Assembly: GCA_964016985.1 (NCBI GenBank)
Contig: OZ024824.1
Span: forward strand, 124,384,077 to 124,448,076
Length of the DNA stretch: 64,000 nt
Reading direction: 5' to 3'
DNA from: Anodontia alba
Taxonomy: Eukaryota > Mollusca > Bivalvia > Lucinida > Lucinidae
Positions 1 through 8,689 of the stretch are shown piece by piece. The translations under genes were made by a program, and so were the position numbers. Positions within the stretch are counted from its first letter, which is position 1; each line of letters starts with the position of its first letter. The notes beneath the pieces are model-generated. The model ran no database searches, was not told where the DNA came from, and was given only the letters and a program-made list of their open reading frames with translations.

Positions 1-892
1 CTCAACAAATACATATAGTAATCTGGGTTATACTTTTGGAGTCAGCTACAAATATATGTTCAATGAATAATATTATGCGTTTTCAGAAAAAAAAAACAAA
101 CAAAAAAAAAAAACAACAGAAAGAGCCTCTTTTATGAGTGCAATTATATATTGTAATAGGAACAGCAATAAACTCACCTAATAAAGGTGCGTATTTTACC
201 CACAACGGAGGGAGAGTTTTCTCTATAAATAGTAACAATCTCATTTTACAAGGTTTCTCTTAAATGTGACAGACTTGGCACGATTTGTCACCGTAGCTAC
301 CAAATTAGTATCTACAAATTTAAAATACCGAAATTGGACGGGAAACCTATCTCCCAGAAGAAACAAACATGAAACTTGTTTTAGTTTATAAAATATAAAC
401 TCATTCTGGCATTTTCTGGGTACATTCACATATTTTTTCCGAACCACCATATCAGCTCTGATTCCTGTTACTATTAGAACAACCTCTAAATATAATCTTT
501 ACAATGCATCTGACACGCAAACAGTTCTTGCCTATTCTCTGCTTTACAATGTACTATACAACGCTTTTGTTCTGTCAGTGATCCTGAACTGAAACAAACT
601 GACACAAGTATCTCGTCTGTTAGATAATTAGCCGTCTATAAATGTAGTCTATAAATGACCGGCGAACGAATCGCGCAGGTCTCTAAATATAGCTTTGGAT
701 TTTTACATATGGGAGCGTGTTCGATTAGCTCACTAAGGACTTTTTATATTTGCCGTGATCGTCGGTTTGTGACGATCCCGGCAAATATAAAAAAAAAATC
801 TTATTACAAACTGTGTTATAAACGGATCAATGTCTATTTTATTTTCATTTCAATCAACAAATTTCATAAAGCTTAATGAAAGCAAACATTAA
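1..892. other. No gene seen; A/T-rich, one hairpin
   Basis: No recognisable coding region or repeat family. It holds an A-rich AAAC tract near 87-118. At 741-793 there is a hairpin whose arms read TTTTTATATTTGCCG and CGGCAAATATAAAAA, with a second pair GATCGTC/GACGATC near the loop. The short open frames here resemble no family I know. Confidence 0.6.
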
Positions 893-1095
893 CTCTTTCG
901 GTGCCAAATTTCAGACGACATTGTCGTCTGCTTTTCTTTTTTTAACAAACTATCGATTGGAAAGAAGTTTATACGTAAAGTTGAAAGACTGAATGTCAAA
1001 CAGCGTAGATCCAGATGAGACGGCTCATATGAGCTGTCTCAGCTGGATCTATGCTGTTTGCAAAAAACTATTATTATCGCCTGTGGCAGTGAAAG
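893..1095. mobile_element. TTAA-flanked MITE, family T1 (CTCTTTCG ends)
   Basis: Bounded by TTAA on both sides (889-892 and 1096-1099), with inverted ends CTCTTTCGGTGCCA and TGGCAGTGAAAG. The interior carries a CAAACAGCGTAGATCC...GGATCTATGCTGTTTG hairpin. Further copies lie at 21318-21532 and 55579-55731 with the same ends and TTAA flanks. TTAA duplication is typical of piggyBac-type transposition, so this is probably a non-autonomous derivative; no transposase is present. Confidence 0.7.
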
Positions 1096-1623
1096 TTAAA
1101 GAATCATATTGTTGTTCAATTTTACCTGTTATATTGAAAATTTATTAAACTTTAGTAAACCCTTGTCCCATATCTCTATGTAAACATGAACAAAATTTGC
1201 ACCGGTACTTAGACGTTTACGTCTAAGTATTTTGTCTTGTCTATAAATCAGAATCCTCCACCAACTCACTACTGTGGGTCGAGTTCATCGCTCTAAATTA
1301 AGGATTAGGATGAACTGGGTACCAGTACACGTGAAAAACTAAGCGATGGCTAATAAACAATCAGCTAGCTAATTAGTGCTTTTGAACGACGCCTACAATC
1401 TCTAAGGAAATAAAAGAAGGCAATTGAGAAGGTTAATGCACCGACTGCACATCCATATGCACAAATGAGATAATTTCATTCTGTCTGAATCATTCTCACT
1501 TTGCGAAAATGACAAGATAATGAAGATGCATTTTAAAAAGAAACTTCAAGACCCGAGGCCAAAAACAAATAAATGTGCTTTGACAATTTCTTCGTTTTAC
1601 AGCATCCAGCAAATGGCTGACCA
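1096..1623. other. No gene seen
   Basis: No recognised feature apart from a perfect 22-bp hairpin at 1207-1228 (ACTTAGACGT/ACGTCTAAGT). Confidence 0.5.
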
Positions 1624-1729
1624 CCCAGTAAGCATTCTACATAAATTTACAGCGGGATGTTATCGGCCCGTCAAAGTAGTTGACGGGCCGATAACGGTCC
1701 GCTGTAAATTTATCAAGAATTCTAGCTGG
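1624..1729. mobile_element. Palindromic element P2, copy 1
   Basis: An almost perfect 106-bp palindrome from CCCAGTAAGCATTCT to AGAATTCTAGCTGG, with a GC-rich inner arm (TATCGGCCCGTCA/TGACGGGCCGATA). Two more copies lie at 27892-27998 and 40513-40619. It has no coding capacity. It is probably a foldback or MITE-type DNA element. Confidence 0.75.
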
Positions 1730-2281
1730 ACAGTTATTTATTTTCTTTCTTTTGGTTTTATTTTAAGGGTTTGAATGACACTAGGCTGTCCGATTCCGGG
1801 GTTTCTTGAGGTAGTTCATTCCAGTCCCGTATAACAAACCCGGTAAAAATGACTTATAATACAATTGTGTGTTTGAGTGTATGGTTTGGATATTGGTTGC
1901 ATTGCAAAGGTCACATGCCGTATTAGTCCCAACAGTGGATTGGAATTGAAATGTAATCCGGGCATATCCATTTAGCATTTAATCGAAAAAAAAACCATAA
2001 AAACAGTAAGATGCTTCTTTCTCCTGGATGAAAGATGCTCCCATCCAACATAATGGACAGTCATATTAACGTTAACAGTGTTGGTATACATCTAAGTGTG
2101 CGTGCCGGCGTGCGTGTGTGCGCACGCGCAAGTGTGTACATGCATGGGTAATTTGGAAAAAATTATAACATAAATACTCAAACTGGGTTAACAATAAGTG
2201 TTAGCATTGCACAAGTTTATCAACATCAATGACGCATTTTTGCGTGTAACCGTTCAACCGAAAATGTATATATCCTATTAA
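1730..2281. other. No gene seen; alternating GTGC tract
   Basis: No recognised gene. At about 2098-2145 there is an alternating purine-pyrimidine stretch (GTGCGTGTGTGCGCACGCGC), a sequence type able to adopt left-handed DNA. Confidence 0.5.
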
Positions 2282-2448
2282 CTCATTTAAGCTTAGCGTC
2301 CCATAAAAGGGACATTAGCAAACAGTGTAGACAGAACGCGGCGTCTGATCATGGTCTACACTGTTTGTAACAGACATTTCTACAAATCATGACAATAATA
2401 AAAATTAACCAGACACCCCTTATATAGGAAATGGACCTGTCCAAAGAG
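2282..2448. mobile_element. TTAA-flanked MITE, family T3
   Basis: Flanked by TTAA at 2278-2281 and 2449-2452. The start reads CTCATTTAAGCTTAGCGTCCC. Inside is AAACAGTGTAGAC paired with GTCTACACTGTTT. Related copies lie at 18943-19163 and 39480-39691, and a fragment at 3247-3362. It is non-coding. Confidence 0.6.
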
Positions 2449-2754
2449 TTAAGGTAGAAGAGTCAATTTGGCAAAAACGGGTTAACTGTTAACATATGCG
2501 TTTGGTTAACAAAATGTTGCGTTAGAGGGCAGTCTCTTTAGCGATGTAGAACGTTCCTTCCGTGTAACAGCATTTCTTTTGTTTTTATTCATTCATGACT
2601 TCGTTCTCATATTACTGTTTGTAAAAACAACGATGAACAAATGATTGACAAGTAAATAGAACAGTTATTTTTAAAGGCAGCCAAAAGAAAACAGTCGTGT
2701 GGTATAATTACCGCTAGATATCGTAATAACACTTCACATATTGGGTAAAAATCT

Positions 2755-2903
2755 CAGCAGACGACATTTTGAAATATTCTCCTTATTTTTTCCCAGAAAA
2801 TAGGCTTTGAAATTTCATGCAAGGAGACAATTTGCATGAAATGTCAAAGCCTGTTTATAATTAGAAAGAAGAAAAATCATCAGTTTGAGTTTGTCGTCTG
2901 CTG
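2755..2903. mobile_element. Foldback MITE, CAGCAGACGACA ends, copy 1
   Basis: Inverted ends CAGCAGACGACA and TGTCGTCTGCTG, with a central palindrome pairing GGCTTTGAAATTTCATGCA with its near complement around GGAGACAATTTG. Relatives are at 48346-48780 (interrupted), 60548-60700 and 61190-61340, with a fragment at 22080-22155. Confidence 0.7.
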
Positions 2904-2998
2904 AATTGGTACATAGAATGGTAAAGTTTAAGCATTGATTATAAGCCAACGAATTCCCTAGCTGAATGGAACATTCTAACATTCTAAACGAAATAGTT

Positions 2999-3001
<3 letters not shown>

Positions 3002-3052
<51 letters not shown>

Positions 3053-3058
3053 CGCGCG

Positions 3059-3098
<40 letters not shown>
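3002..3098. repeat. (CA)n microsatellite with (CG)n core
   Basis: About 97 bp of CA repeats interrupted by a short CGCGCG core near 3053-3066. Open frames across it are low-complexity artefacts. Confidence 0.95.
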
Positions 3099-3102
<4 letters not shown>

Positions 3103-3246
3103 GACTGAAGAAACAGGTTTACAATTTCTGAAGTAAGGTGTTACTTTCAAGAAAACAAAGTTTCTGCCATTACAGTCTCGGGAGAAAAACAAGGCTGACA
3201 GACCATTTTTGTACTTAGTCTAGTTACTTATCTGCCGCTAGTACGT

Positions 3247-3362
3247 TAGCCCATTTATGCATTACGTCCTATAAAGGGATATTGGCAAACTCTGTAGACC
3301 CAGACCAGATGCCACTGAACGCGGTGTCCGACCAGATCTTGCACTGTTCATATGAACTTTCA
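3247..3362. mobile_element. T3-family MITE fragment
   Basis: GCCCATTTATGCATTACGTCC followed by CAAACTCTGTAGACCCAGACC matches the T3 copies at 18943-19163 and 39480-39691. The far end is missing or altered. Confidence 0.45.
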
Positions 3363-3387
3363 GGAATTGTTATGAAACCTGGTAATT

Positions 3388-3412
3388 ATAATAATAATAA
3401 TAATAATAATAA
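3388..3412 (+). repeat. (AAT)n microsatellite
   Basis: About eight AAT units. Confidence 0.9.
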
Positions 3413-3450
3413 ACAGACATCCCTTTTGTTGGAAAGGATCGGCCAAGGAG

Positions 3451-3926
3451 TAGGGGTATTTTGGGACAGACAGGTCTGAGCAGTGTAGACCCATATCACA
3501 TGCAGCAGAACGCGGAATGCTATCAGGGTTTATACTGTTTACTACTCATCATTACGAAAACATGCCTATTCGAATATACTGAAAATTTTACCATCAAAAA
3601 AATGAAAATTTTCAGATAAAAATTCTGATATTTTTCATATTTCTGCTCAAAACATAGATTGTGGATACTCGTTAGAGCCGCCTCGAAGAGGCGGTTCTAA
3701 CGAGTACCCACAATCTATGTTTTTGAGTAGAAATAAGAAAAATAATGTATACCCCTGTAAACCCCATTTTTACTATATAAAAGTGGGGTTTAAGGGGGTC
3801 AAAATTATATAGGTATGTTTTCGTGATGTCCAGATCTTTTTCAGACACATCAACAGGTAGTAAAATAGACCTTCAAATTTTAGGACTAGTTTGGTAAGGT
3901 ATAAAGTGTCCCAATACTTAGGGTAA
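3451..3926. mobile_element. MITE with ...TAGGGTAA ends, split by a CATYACG element
   Basis: The outer parts match elements at 60781-60957 and 61724-61931: left part GGGACAGACAGGTCTGAGCAGTGTAGACC, right part ACATCAACAGG...GTGTCCCAATACTTAGGGTAA (quoted in pieces). A complete CATYACG element occupies 3550-3828, so this host element inserted earlier. Confidence 0.6.
3550..3828 (+). mobile_element. CATYACG palindromic MITE, copy 1 (forward)
   Basis: Full-length reference copy. Order of parts: inverted end CATTACGAAAACATGCCTAT; left hairpin CTGAAAATTTT/GAAAATTTTC near 3579-3617; TTTCTGCTCAAAACATAGATTG leading into the central hairpin at about 3653-3722 (arms near GGTACTCGTTAGAACCGCCTC, apex GAA); then GAGTAGAAATAAG; right hairpin TAAACCCC/GGGGTTTA with TATATAAAAG in its loop; end TTTTCGTGATG. 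No open reading frame of note. The family name is mine. It is probably non-autonomous; no partner transposase is visible in the window. Confidence 0.9.
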
Positions 3927-3959
3927 CTATGGTACAAAATAATCTGAAAAGTAAATCTT

Positions 3960-4868
3960 TTGTCGATAAATAGAGATGCTTTTGCTTGTAAATAGAGATG
4001 CTTTTGTCGATAAGTAGAGATACTTTTATTGATAAATAGAGATGCTTTTGCTGGTAACTAGAGATGCTTTTGTAGGTAAATATATAGGCTTTTGCTGGTA
4101 GAGATGCTTTTGCTGGTTAATAGATATGCTTTTGTTGGTAGATATATAGGGTTTTGCTGGTAAATAGAGATGTTTTTGTTGGTAAATAGAGAGCTTTTGC
4201 TAGTAAATAGAGATGCTTTTGTCAATAAATATATAGGCTTTTGTTAGTAAATAGTGATGCTTTAGCTGGTAAAAAGAGATGTTTTTATTGGTAACTAGAG
4301 ATGCTTTTCCCGGTAAACAGAGATGCGTTTGTCGGTAAATATGTAGGCATTTGCTGGTAGAGAAGCTTTTGCTGGTCAATAGAGATGTTTTTGCTGGTAA
4401 ATAGCAAAGCTTTTGTTTGTAGAGATGCTTATGCTGGTAAATAAAGATGCTTCTGTTGGAAATTAGAAATTCTTTTGTCGGTAAATAGAGATGCTTTTGC
4501 TGGTAAATACAAATGTTTTTGCTGCTAAATAGAGTTGCTTTTGTTGCTTAATGAAGATGCTTTTGTCGGTAAATAGAGATGCTTTTGTCGGTAAATAGAG
4601 ATGCTTTTGCCGGTAAATAGAGATGCATTTGCTGCTAAATAGAGACGCTTTTGTCGGTATATAGAGACGCCTTTGCCGGTGTATAGAGATGCTTTTGGTG
4701 GTAACTAGCAATGCTATTGCCGATAAATAGAGATGCTTTTGTCGGTAAACAAAGATGCTTTTATTGACAAATAGAGTCGCTTCTCGGCCGATAAACAGAG
4801 ATGCTTTTGCCGGTAAATAGAGATGCTTTTGTCGGTAAATAGAAATGTTTTTTTCTGGTAAACATAGA
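3960..4868. repeat. 22-bp minisatellite, about 40 units
   Basis: Degenerate tandem repeat with consensus GGTAAATAGAGATGCTTTTGTC (22 nt). The unit is not a multiple of three, so a 158-codon open minus-strand frame at 4463-4939 reads as a 22-residue repeat made of three DNA units (KHLYLP, KASLF and KSISIYRQ motifs). The frame is probably a by-product of the array rather than a gene. Confidence 0.9.
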
Positions 4869-5201
4869 ATGCAAGGAAAGAAAGAAAATAGCAGACTAGG
4901 TCTTATTCTGAGATAATGTAAACATTCTACATTCCTCACTCCATTCCCTACCTCTACCAGCGCTTTAAGCCATTCTTTATCTTCACATGTAATGTGCGTG
5001 TTCTAGATTCCAAAAGCGCCAGGAATGTTAATTATGTTAATAAGATCAGCAATATACGAGGATATAAGTATGAGGCACCATTTACGCCCTCCACACAAGC
5101 ACTTAACGACAACTGCTGCGGACGCAAAATAATTCGACTTTGTAAATACAGAACACAAAAAAGATATAAGATAAAAAGATACATCAAAAAAGTATACTTT
5201 C

Positions 5202-5205
<4 letters not shown>
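4869..5205. other. No gene seen
   Basis: Unique-looking sequence with short open frames and no family signal. Confidence 0.4.
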
Positions 5206-5233
<28 letters not shown>

Positions 5234-5300
5234 AATTATAACAGCAATAATAATAATAATAATAATAAGAAGAAGAAGAAGAAGAAGAAGAAAAAGAAGA
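5206..5300 (+). repeat. (AAT)n(AAG)n compound microsatellite
   Basis: AAT units, an ATTATAACAGC interruption, more AAT, then AAG units. The AAG tract abuts the truncated 5' end of the retroelement relic that follows. Confidence 0.9.
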
Positions 5301-5302
5301 AT

Positions 5303-6290
5303 CTGAACTCCGATTAAAGAAAGCCAATTCTTCCAATACCGAGGCACCTTTTTTTAGATTTGAATCTATGTATCTAATGGTACAGTTTCCACCAAAATTT
5401 ATGATAAACGGGACGATTTTGATTTTGATAAAGTCAGTTTCCCTTTTCTGGATGGCGATGTCCCCGGCGTACCTCATATGGGGTATACATATCTCAACTT
5501 ATTAGATTCGCCAGAGCTTCTTCAAATCTTAGTGACTTTAACTGCCGTAATAAAGTCCGTACTGCCAAACTTCTTAGGCAGGGCTATCGTTATTTTAAAC
5601 TTCGTAAGGCGTTTTCCAAATTTTATCGCAGACACAGTGCCTTAGTATAAAAATATAAAGTCGGTCTGAAAACACTTCTGCAACAAGGTATATCGGAACC
5701 AGAATTTTACGGTGACTTAGTGTACAGAAAAAAAGGTAAGAGAAAAGTCCAGGGAGTGCCACAATCAAAAACCGCAGCCCTTCCCAGACACCAAGAGGAA
5801 GAGGAAACAGACAAAACCAAACAAGCTCAAATCGAACAAACGTACGAAAAACACTAAGATTAGCTCTCTCTTCCTCAAGCGAGGTAATAGCAATGCTAAA
5901 AGGACTGAAAAACACAAGAACAAAATAACACAAGGTAAGACATAAAACAAATCGCCTCGTAGCAACAAAGCAACAAAGAGAATAAACCATAAAGCAACTA
6001 ACACCGGGTTTAGAAAAAAAGTGGGAAAATCTAACTTTTCGGAGCAATTCAGAAAACTAATTAACCATTATAAAAGAAATGGCTATAGCCTGGATATTAT
6101 GCGGCAGACTGCATGCCTACTTATCAACCCAATCATTGCTGATGGCTATTCTTAACTCTTTAATTGCACGACGGCGGTTCGGGCCTCAGACTCAATGACG
6201 GCCTTTTCGTAAAACCTTAACCAATGGGTTGGGGCTTAACGGTATGTCTTTGGCTTGGCCCGCCGTGGTTCAACTACGAGGGTCCTGCGA
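5303..6290 (+). pseudogene. Reverse-transcriptase retroelement relic, copy A (C-terminal part)
   Basis: The plus strand encodes, with stops and shifts, the C-terminal part of a retroelement polymerase: ELRLKKANSSNTEAPFLDLN, then DKVSFPFLDGD, GVYISQLIRFARASSNLSDF, RQGYRYFKLRKAFSKFYRRH and LQQGISEPEFYGDLVY up to about 5729. The reading resumes at about 6013 with GKSNFSEQFRKLINHYKRNG and RQTACLLINPIIADGYS. Between these lies an antisense fragment of the same family (5738-6012). The copy is 5' truncated beside a microsatellite and fades by about 6290. The family clade is not certain; a Penelope-like affinity is possible. It is clearly non-functional. Confidence 0.8.
5738..6012 (-). mobile_element. 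Antisense 3'-end fragment of the same retroelement family, nested
   Basis: The sequence GGTAAGAGAAAAGTCCAGGG... onward matches the 3' end of copies at 42450-44218 (same strand as seen here), 53368-54017 and 7729-8148 (opposite strand). It interrupts the polymerase reading of copy A. The motif AGAAAAAAAG occurs at both junctions (about 5728-5737 and 6011-6020), consistent with a target-site duplication of about 10 bp. The membrane-like minus-strand frames here are translations of this untranslated tail. Confidence 0.75.
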
Positions 6291-6334
6291 AAAAATTTGT
6301 CACTGGGTTCGGATTACTTCAGTGCTACGTTTTA

Positions 6335-6770
6335 TCAAAACATATTTTATTACAAACCTTCAAAGTATTCCCCCTTTACTGAAACACATTTTTGTAACCT
6401 TTTTACCCAGTCGCGAAAAGCATTCTCCTTTTGGTATCTGCTGGAGATACTGATAAACAGCGCTGCCAAGAGAACTTCTAGGCGTATACTTATTTCCAGA
6501 AAGCATTTTCTTAAGCCTTTGAAATAAAAAGAAGTCACAGGGACTCGGGTCAGGTTAATTAGGTGGATGGTTTAAAACTTTCGCCTTTTCAGAAGCCAAA
6601 AAAAGACTTAACAACCTCATACTTATGAGAGGAGGTGTTGTCATGTAAAAGGTGGACTCCTGACCACCCTTTGCTTGGTCGTTTCTTATTGTAACAAGTA
6701 AATTGGTCAGTGTATATGACTGCAACTATTTCAACTGGAAATAACTCGGTCAGTTGGAAAGCAATTTGGA
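6335..6770 (-). pseudogene. mariner-type transposase relic, C-terminal half
   Basis: The minus strand gives mariner-like segments in shifting frames: KGWSGVHLLHDNTSSHKYEV (aspartate of the second catalytic position), then PDPSPCDFFLFQRLKKM (third catalytic aspartate region, PCDFF) with a stop just before it. The open segment at 6350-6538 follows, reading YQKENAFRDWVKRLQKCVSV and ending GEYFEGL, which matches the usual mariner C-terminus. Tc1/mariner transposases cut and paste DNA at TA sites. The N-terminal DNA-binding half was not found, and at least one stop and frameshifts are present, so it is dead. Its terminal repeats were not identified. Confidence 0.8.
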
Positions 6771-6837
6771 CGACATAAACGGGTATCGTTAGCTATTCAA
6801 CACACCATTCAAGTACGGTGAAGCATTTTAAACTATA

Positions 6838-7690
6838 TCTGGTGTTACGGCCTAGCATTACTACCTTAGATTATCTGCCTTGGCAGATTATGCATAGCGT
6901 CTAAGTATATATTCAATTTCTGACAACTGCGTCAGGGAGTCGACTCTTTGGCTCGGTGGTTAGAGCATTGGATTTTTAACCGGGAAGACCGGGTTCGATT
7001 CCCACGTCAGGCGTGGAAATTTTTTCAGCTATGCTTCATTCCTTTGTTGCGACTTTCATGTCGTAAGATGGGGACTATACGCCGAAAATGGCTTCACGTC
7101 ATCATAAACGATGACTTCCTTGAAACGGGGGAGTGTTACGGCCTAGCACTCCTACCTTCGATTATCTGCCTTGGCAGATTATGCATAGCGTCTAAGTATA
7201 TATTCAATTTCTGACAACTGCGTCATGGAGTCGACTCTTTGGCTCAGTGGTTAGAGCATTGGATTTTTAACCGGGAAGACCGGGTTCGATTCCCACGTCA
7301 GGCGTGGAAATGTTTTTCAGCTGTGCTTCATTCCTTTGTTACGACTATCATGTCGTAAGATCGGGGCTGGTCCGGGATTGGACTTTATACGCCTAAAATG
7401 GCTTCACGTCATCATAAACGATGACTTCCTTGAAACGGGGGAGTGTTACGGCCTAGCACTCCTACCTTCGATTATCTGCCTTGGCAGATTATGCAAAGCG
7501 TCTAAGTGTATATTCAATTTCTGACAACTGCATCATGGAGACGACTCTTTGGCTCAGTGGTTAGAGCATTAGATTTTTAACCGGGAGGACCGGGTTCGAT
7601 TCCCACGGCAGACGTGAGAATTTTTTTCAGCTGTGCTTCATTCCTTTGTTGCGACTTTCATGTCGTAAGACTGGGATAAAACTAAAGAAA
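6838..7690 (+). repeat. Three tandem tRNA-Lys-like SINE units
   Basis: Units begin near GTGTTACGGCCTAGC at 6842, 7133 and 7443 (spacings about 291 and 310 bp). Each contains a pol III-type A box (TGGCTCAGTGG; TGGCTCGGTGG in unit 1) at 6949, 7240 and 7540, and a B box GGTTCGATTCC at 6992, 7283 and 7583. The anticodon-loop position reads TTTTTAA (UUU, lysine), but the anticodon stem TTGGA/CCGGG and the T stem do not pair well. They are therefore SINE-like or pseudo-tRNA units rather than tRNA genes. Conserved tail motifs include TTCAGCTGTGCTTCATTCC and CATCATAAACGATGACTTCC. Confidence 0.8.
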
Positions 7691-7728
7691 TCTATTAGTG
7701 ACAGAACTTTTTACAGGACCCTCATACT

Positions 7729-8148
7729 GGTTTTCATTTACTCTGGCACACAGAAGAATTAGCCATGAGTACCCGTCTTTGTTTATCATAGTGATTTATT
7801 TGATTTTTATGTTTTCGCTTTGATGCATTGACTGTGTTGGGAGCCTTTCTGCAAACGTAATTTTTATGTATTTCTGTATTAAGGGTAGCATCGGAACCCA
7901 GGGTAAAGTTGGTTAGCTGTAAAAGTGCTTTAGCACCCCACCCCCTCTCCCGCTGATATATTGTACTGACCATTCTACTATTTGTTGCTTTGTGATTCAT
8001 TGGGAAAGAGAGAGCTAATTTGGGTGCTTTTCGTATATTTGTTCAATTTGCGCATGTTTGGTTTTGTCTGTTTCTTCTTCCTCTTGGTGTCTGGGAAGGG
8101 CTGCGATTTGTGATTGTGGCACTCTCTGGACTTTTCTCTTACTTTTTT
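7729..8148 (+). mobile_element. Retroelement 3' end fragment, copy D
   Basis: TGGTTTTCATTTACTCTGGC through GTGGCACTCTCTGGAC and TTTTCTCTTAC matches the 3' untranslated part of copies B (42450-44218) and C (53368-54017), with an internal gap. It includes the C-rich tract (CACCCCACCCCC, 7935-7946) that recurs at the same place in the other copies. No polymerase coding is left. Confidence 0.75.
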
Positions 8149-8274
8149 GAGATACAAGAGCAGCTATTAAAACGGACTTTCTTTTAAAGGTTTAGAATGC
8201 GTATGCTGAGTTAAATCGTCCGAGTATTACGGATAAAAAAAAGATAGAAAATTCCGAAGCCTTTCCAATCTGCA
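8149..8274. other. Short spacer
   Basis: No feature seen. Confidence 0.4.
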
Positions 8275-8557
8275 CATCACGAAAACATGCCTATATAATT
8301 TTGACCCCCTTCAACCCCACTTTTATATAGTAAAACTGGGGTTTACAGGGGTATGCATTATTTTCTCATTTCTGCTCGAAAACATAGATTGTGGGTACTC
8401 GTTAGAACCGCCTCGTTGAGGCGGTTCTTACGAGTACCCACAATCTATATTTTGAGCAGAAATATGACAAATATCAGAATTTTTATCTGAAAATTTTCAT
8501 TTTTTTTTTTTGGTGGTAAAATTTTCAGTATATTTGAATAGGCATGTTTTCGTAATG
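8275..8557 (-). mobile_element. CATYACG MITE, copy 2 (reverse)
   Basis: Full copy in reverse orientation, from CATCACGAAAACATGCC to TTTTCGTAATG. Central hairpin apex GTT. Confidence 0.9.
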
Positions 8558-8689
8558 ATAACGAAAATGTCCATCGAAGATATTCAAGATTTGTTAAGTA
8601 CATCAGATATCAGAATTAGGTAGTACGTACCCATTTCGGGTCCATAAATTCAACAGACGTATTTTGCTAATAACCGAAATATTCCGCAT

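Noticed and set aside
3550..3828. Helitron origin for the CATYACG family
   Set aside because: Lack of target duplication fits, but the ends are inverted repeats (CAT...ATG), not TC...CTRR with a single 3' hairpin.
5595..6047. 150-codon hydrophobic minus-strand frame, membrane-protein-like
   Set aside because: It reads the untranslated tail of a retroelement; the same frame appears at 42434-42825 and 53843-54043, other copies of that tail.
6940..7620. Three functional tRNA-Lys genes
   Set aside because: Anticodon and T stems do not pair, and the units share long non-tRNA tails, as in SINEs.
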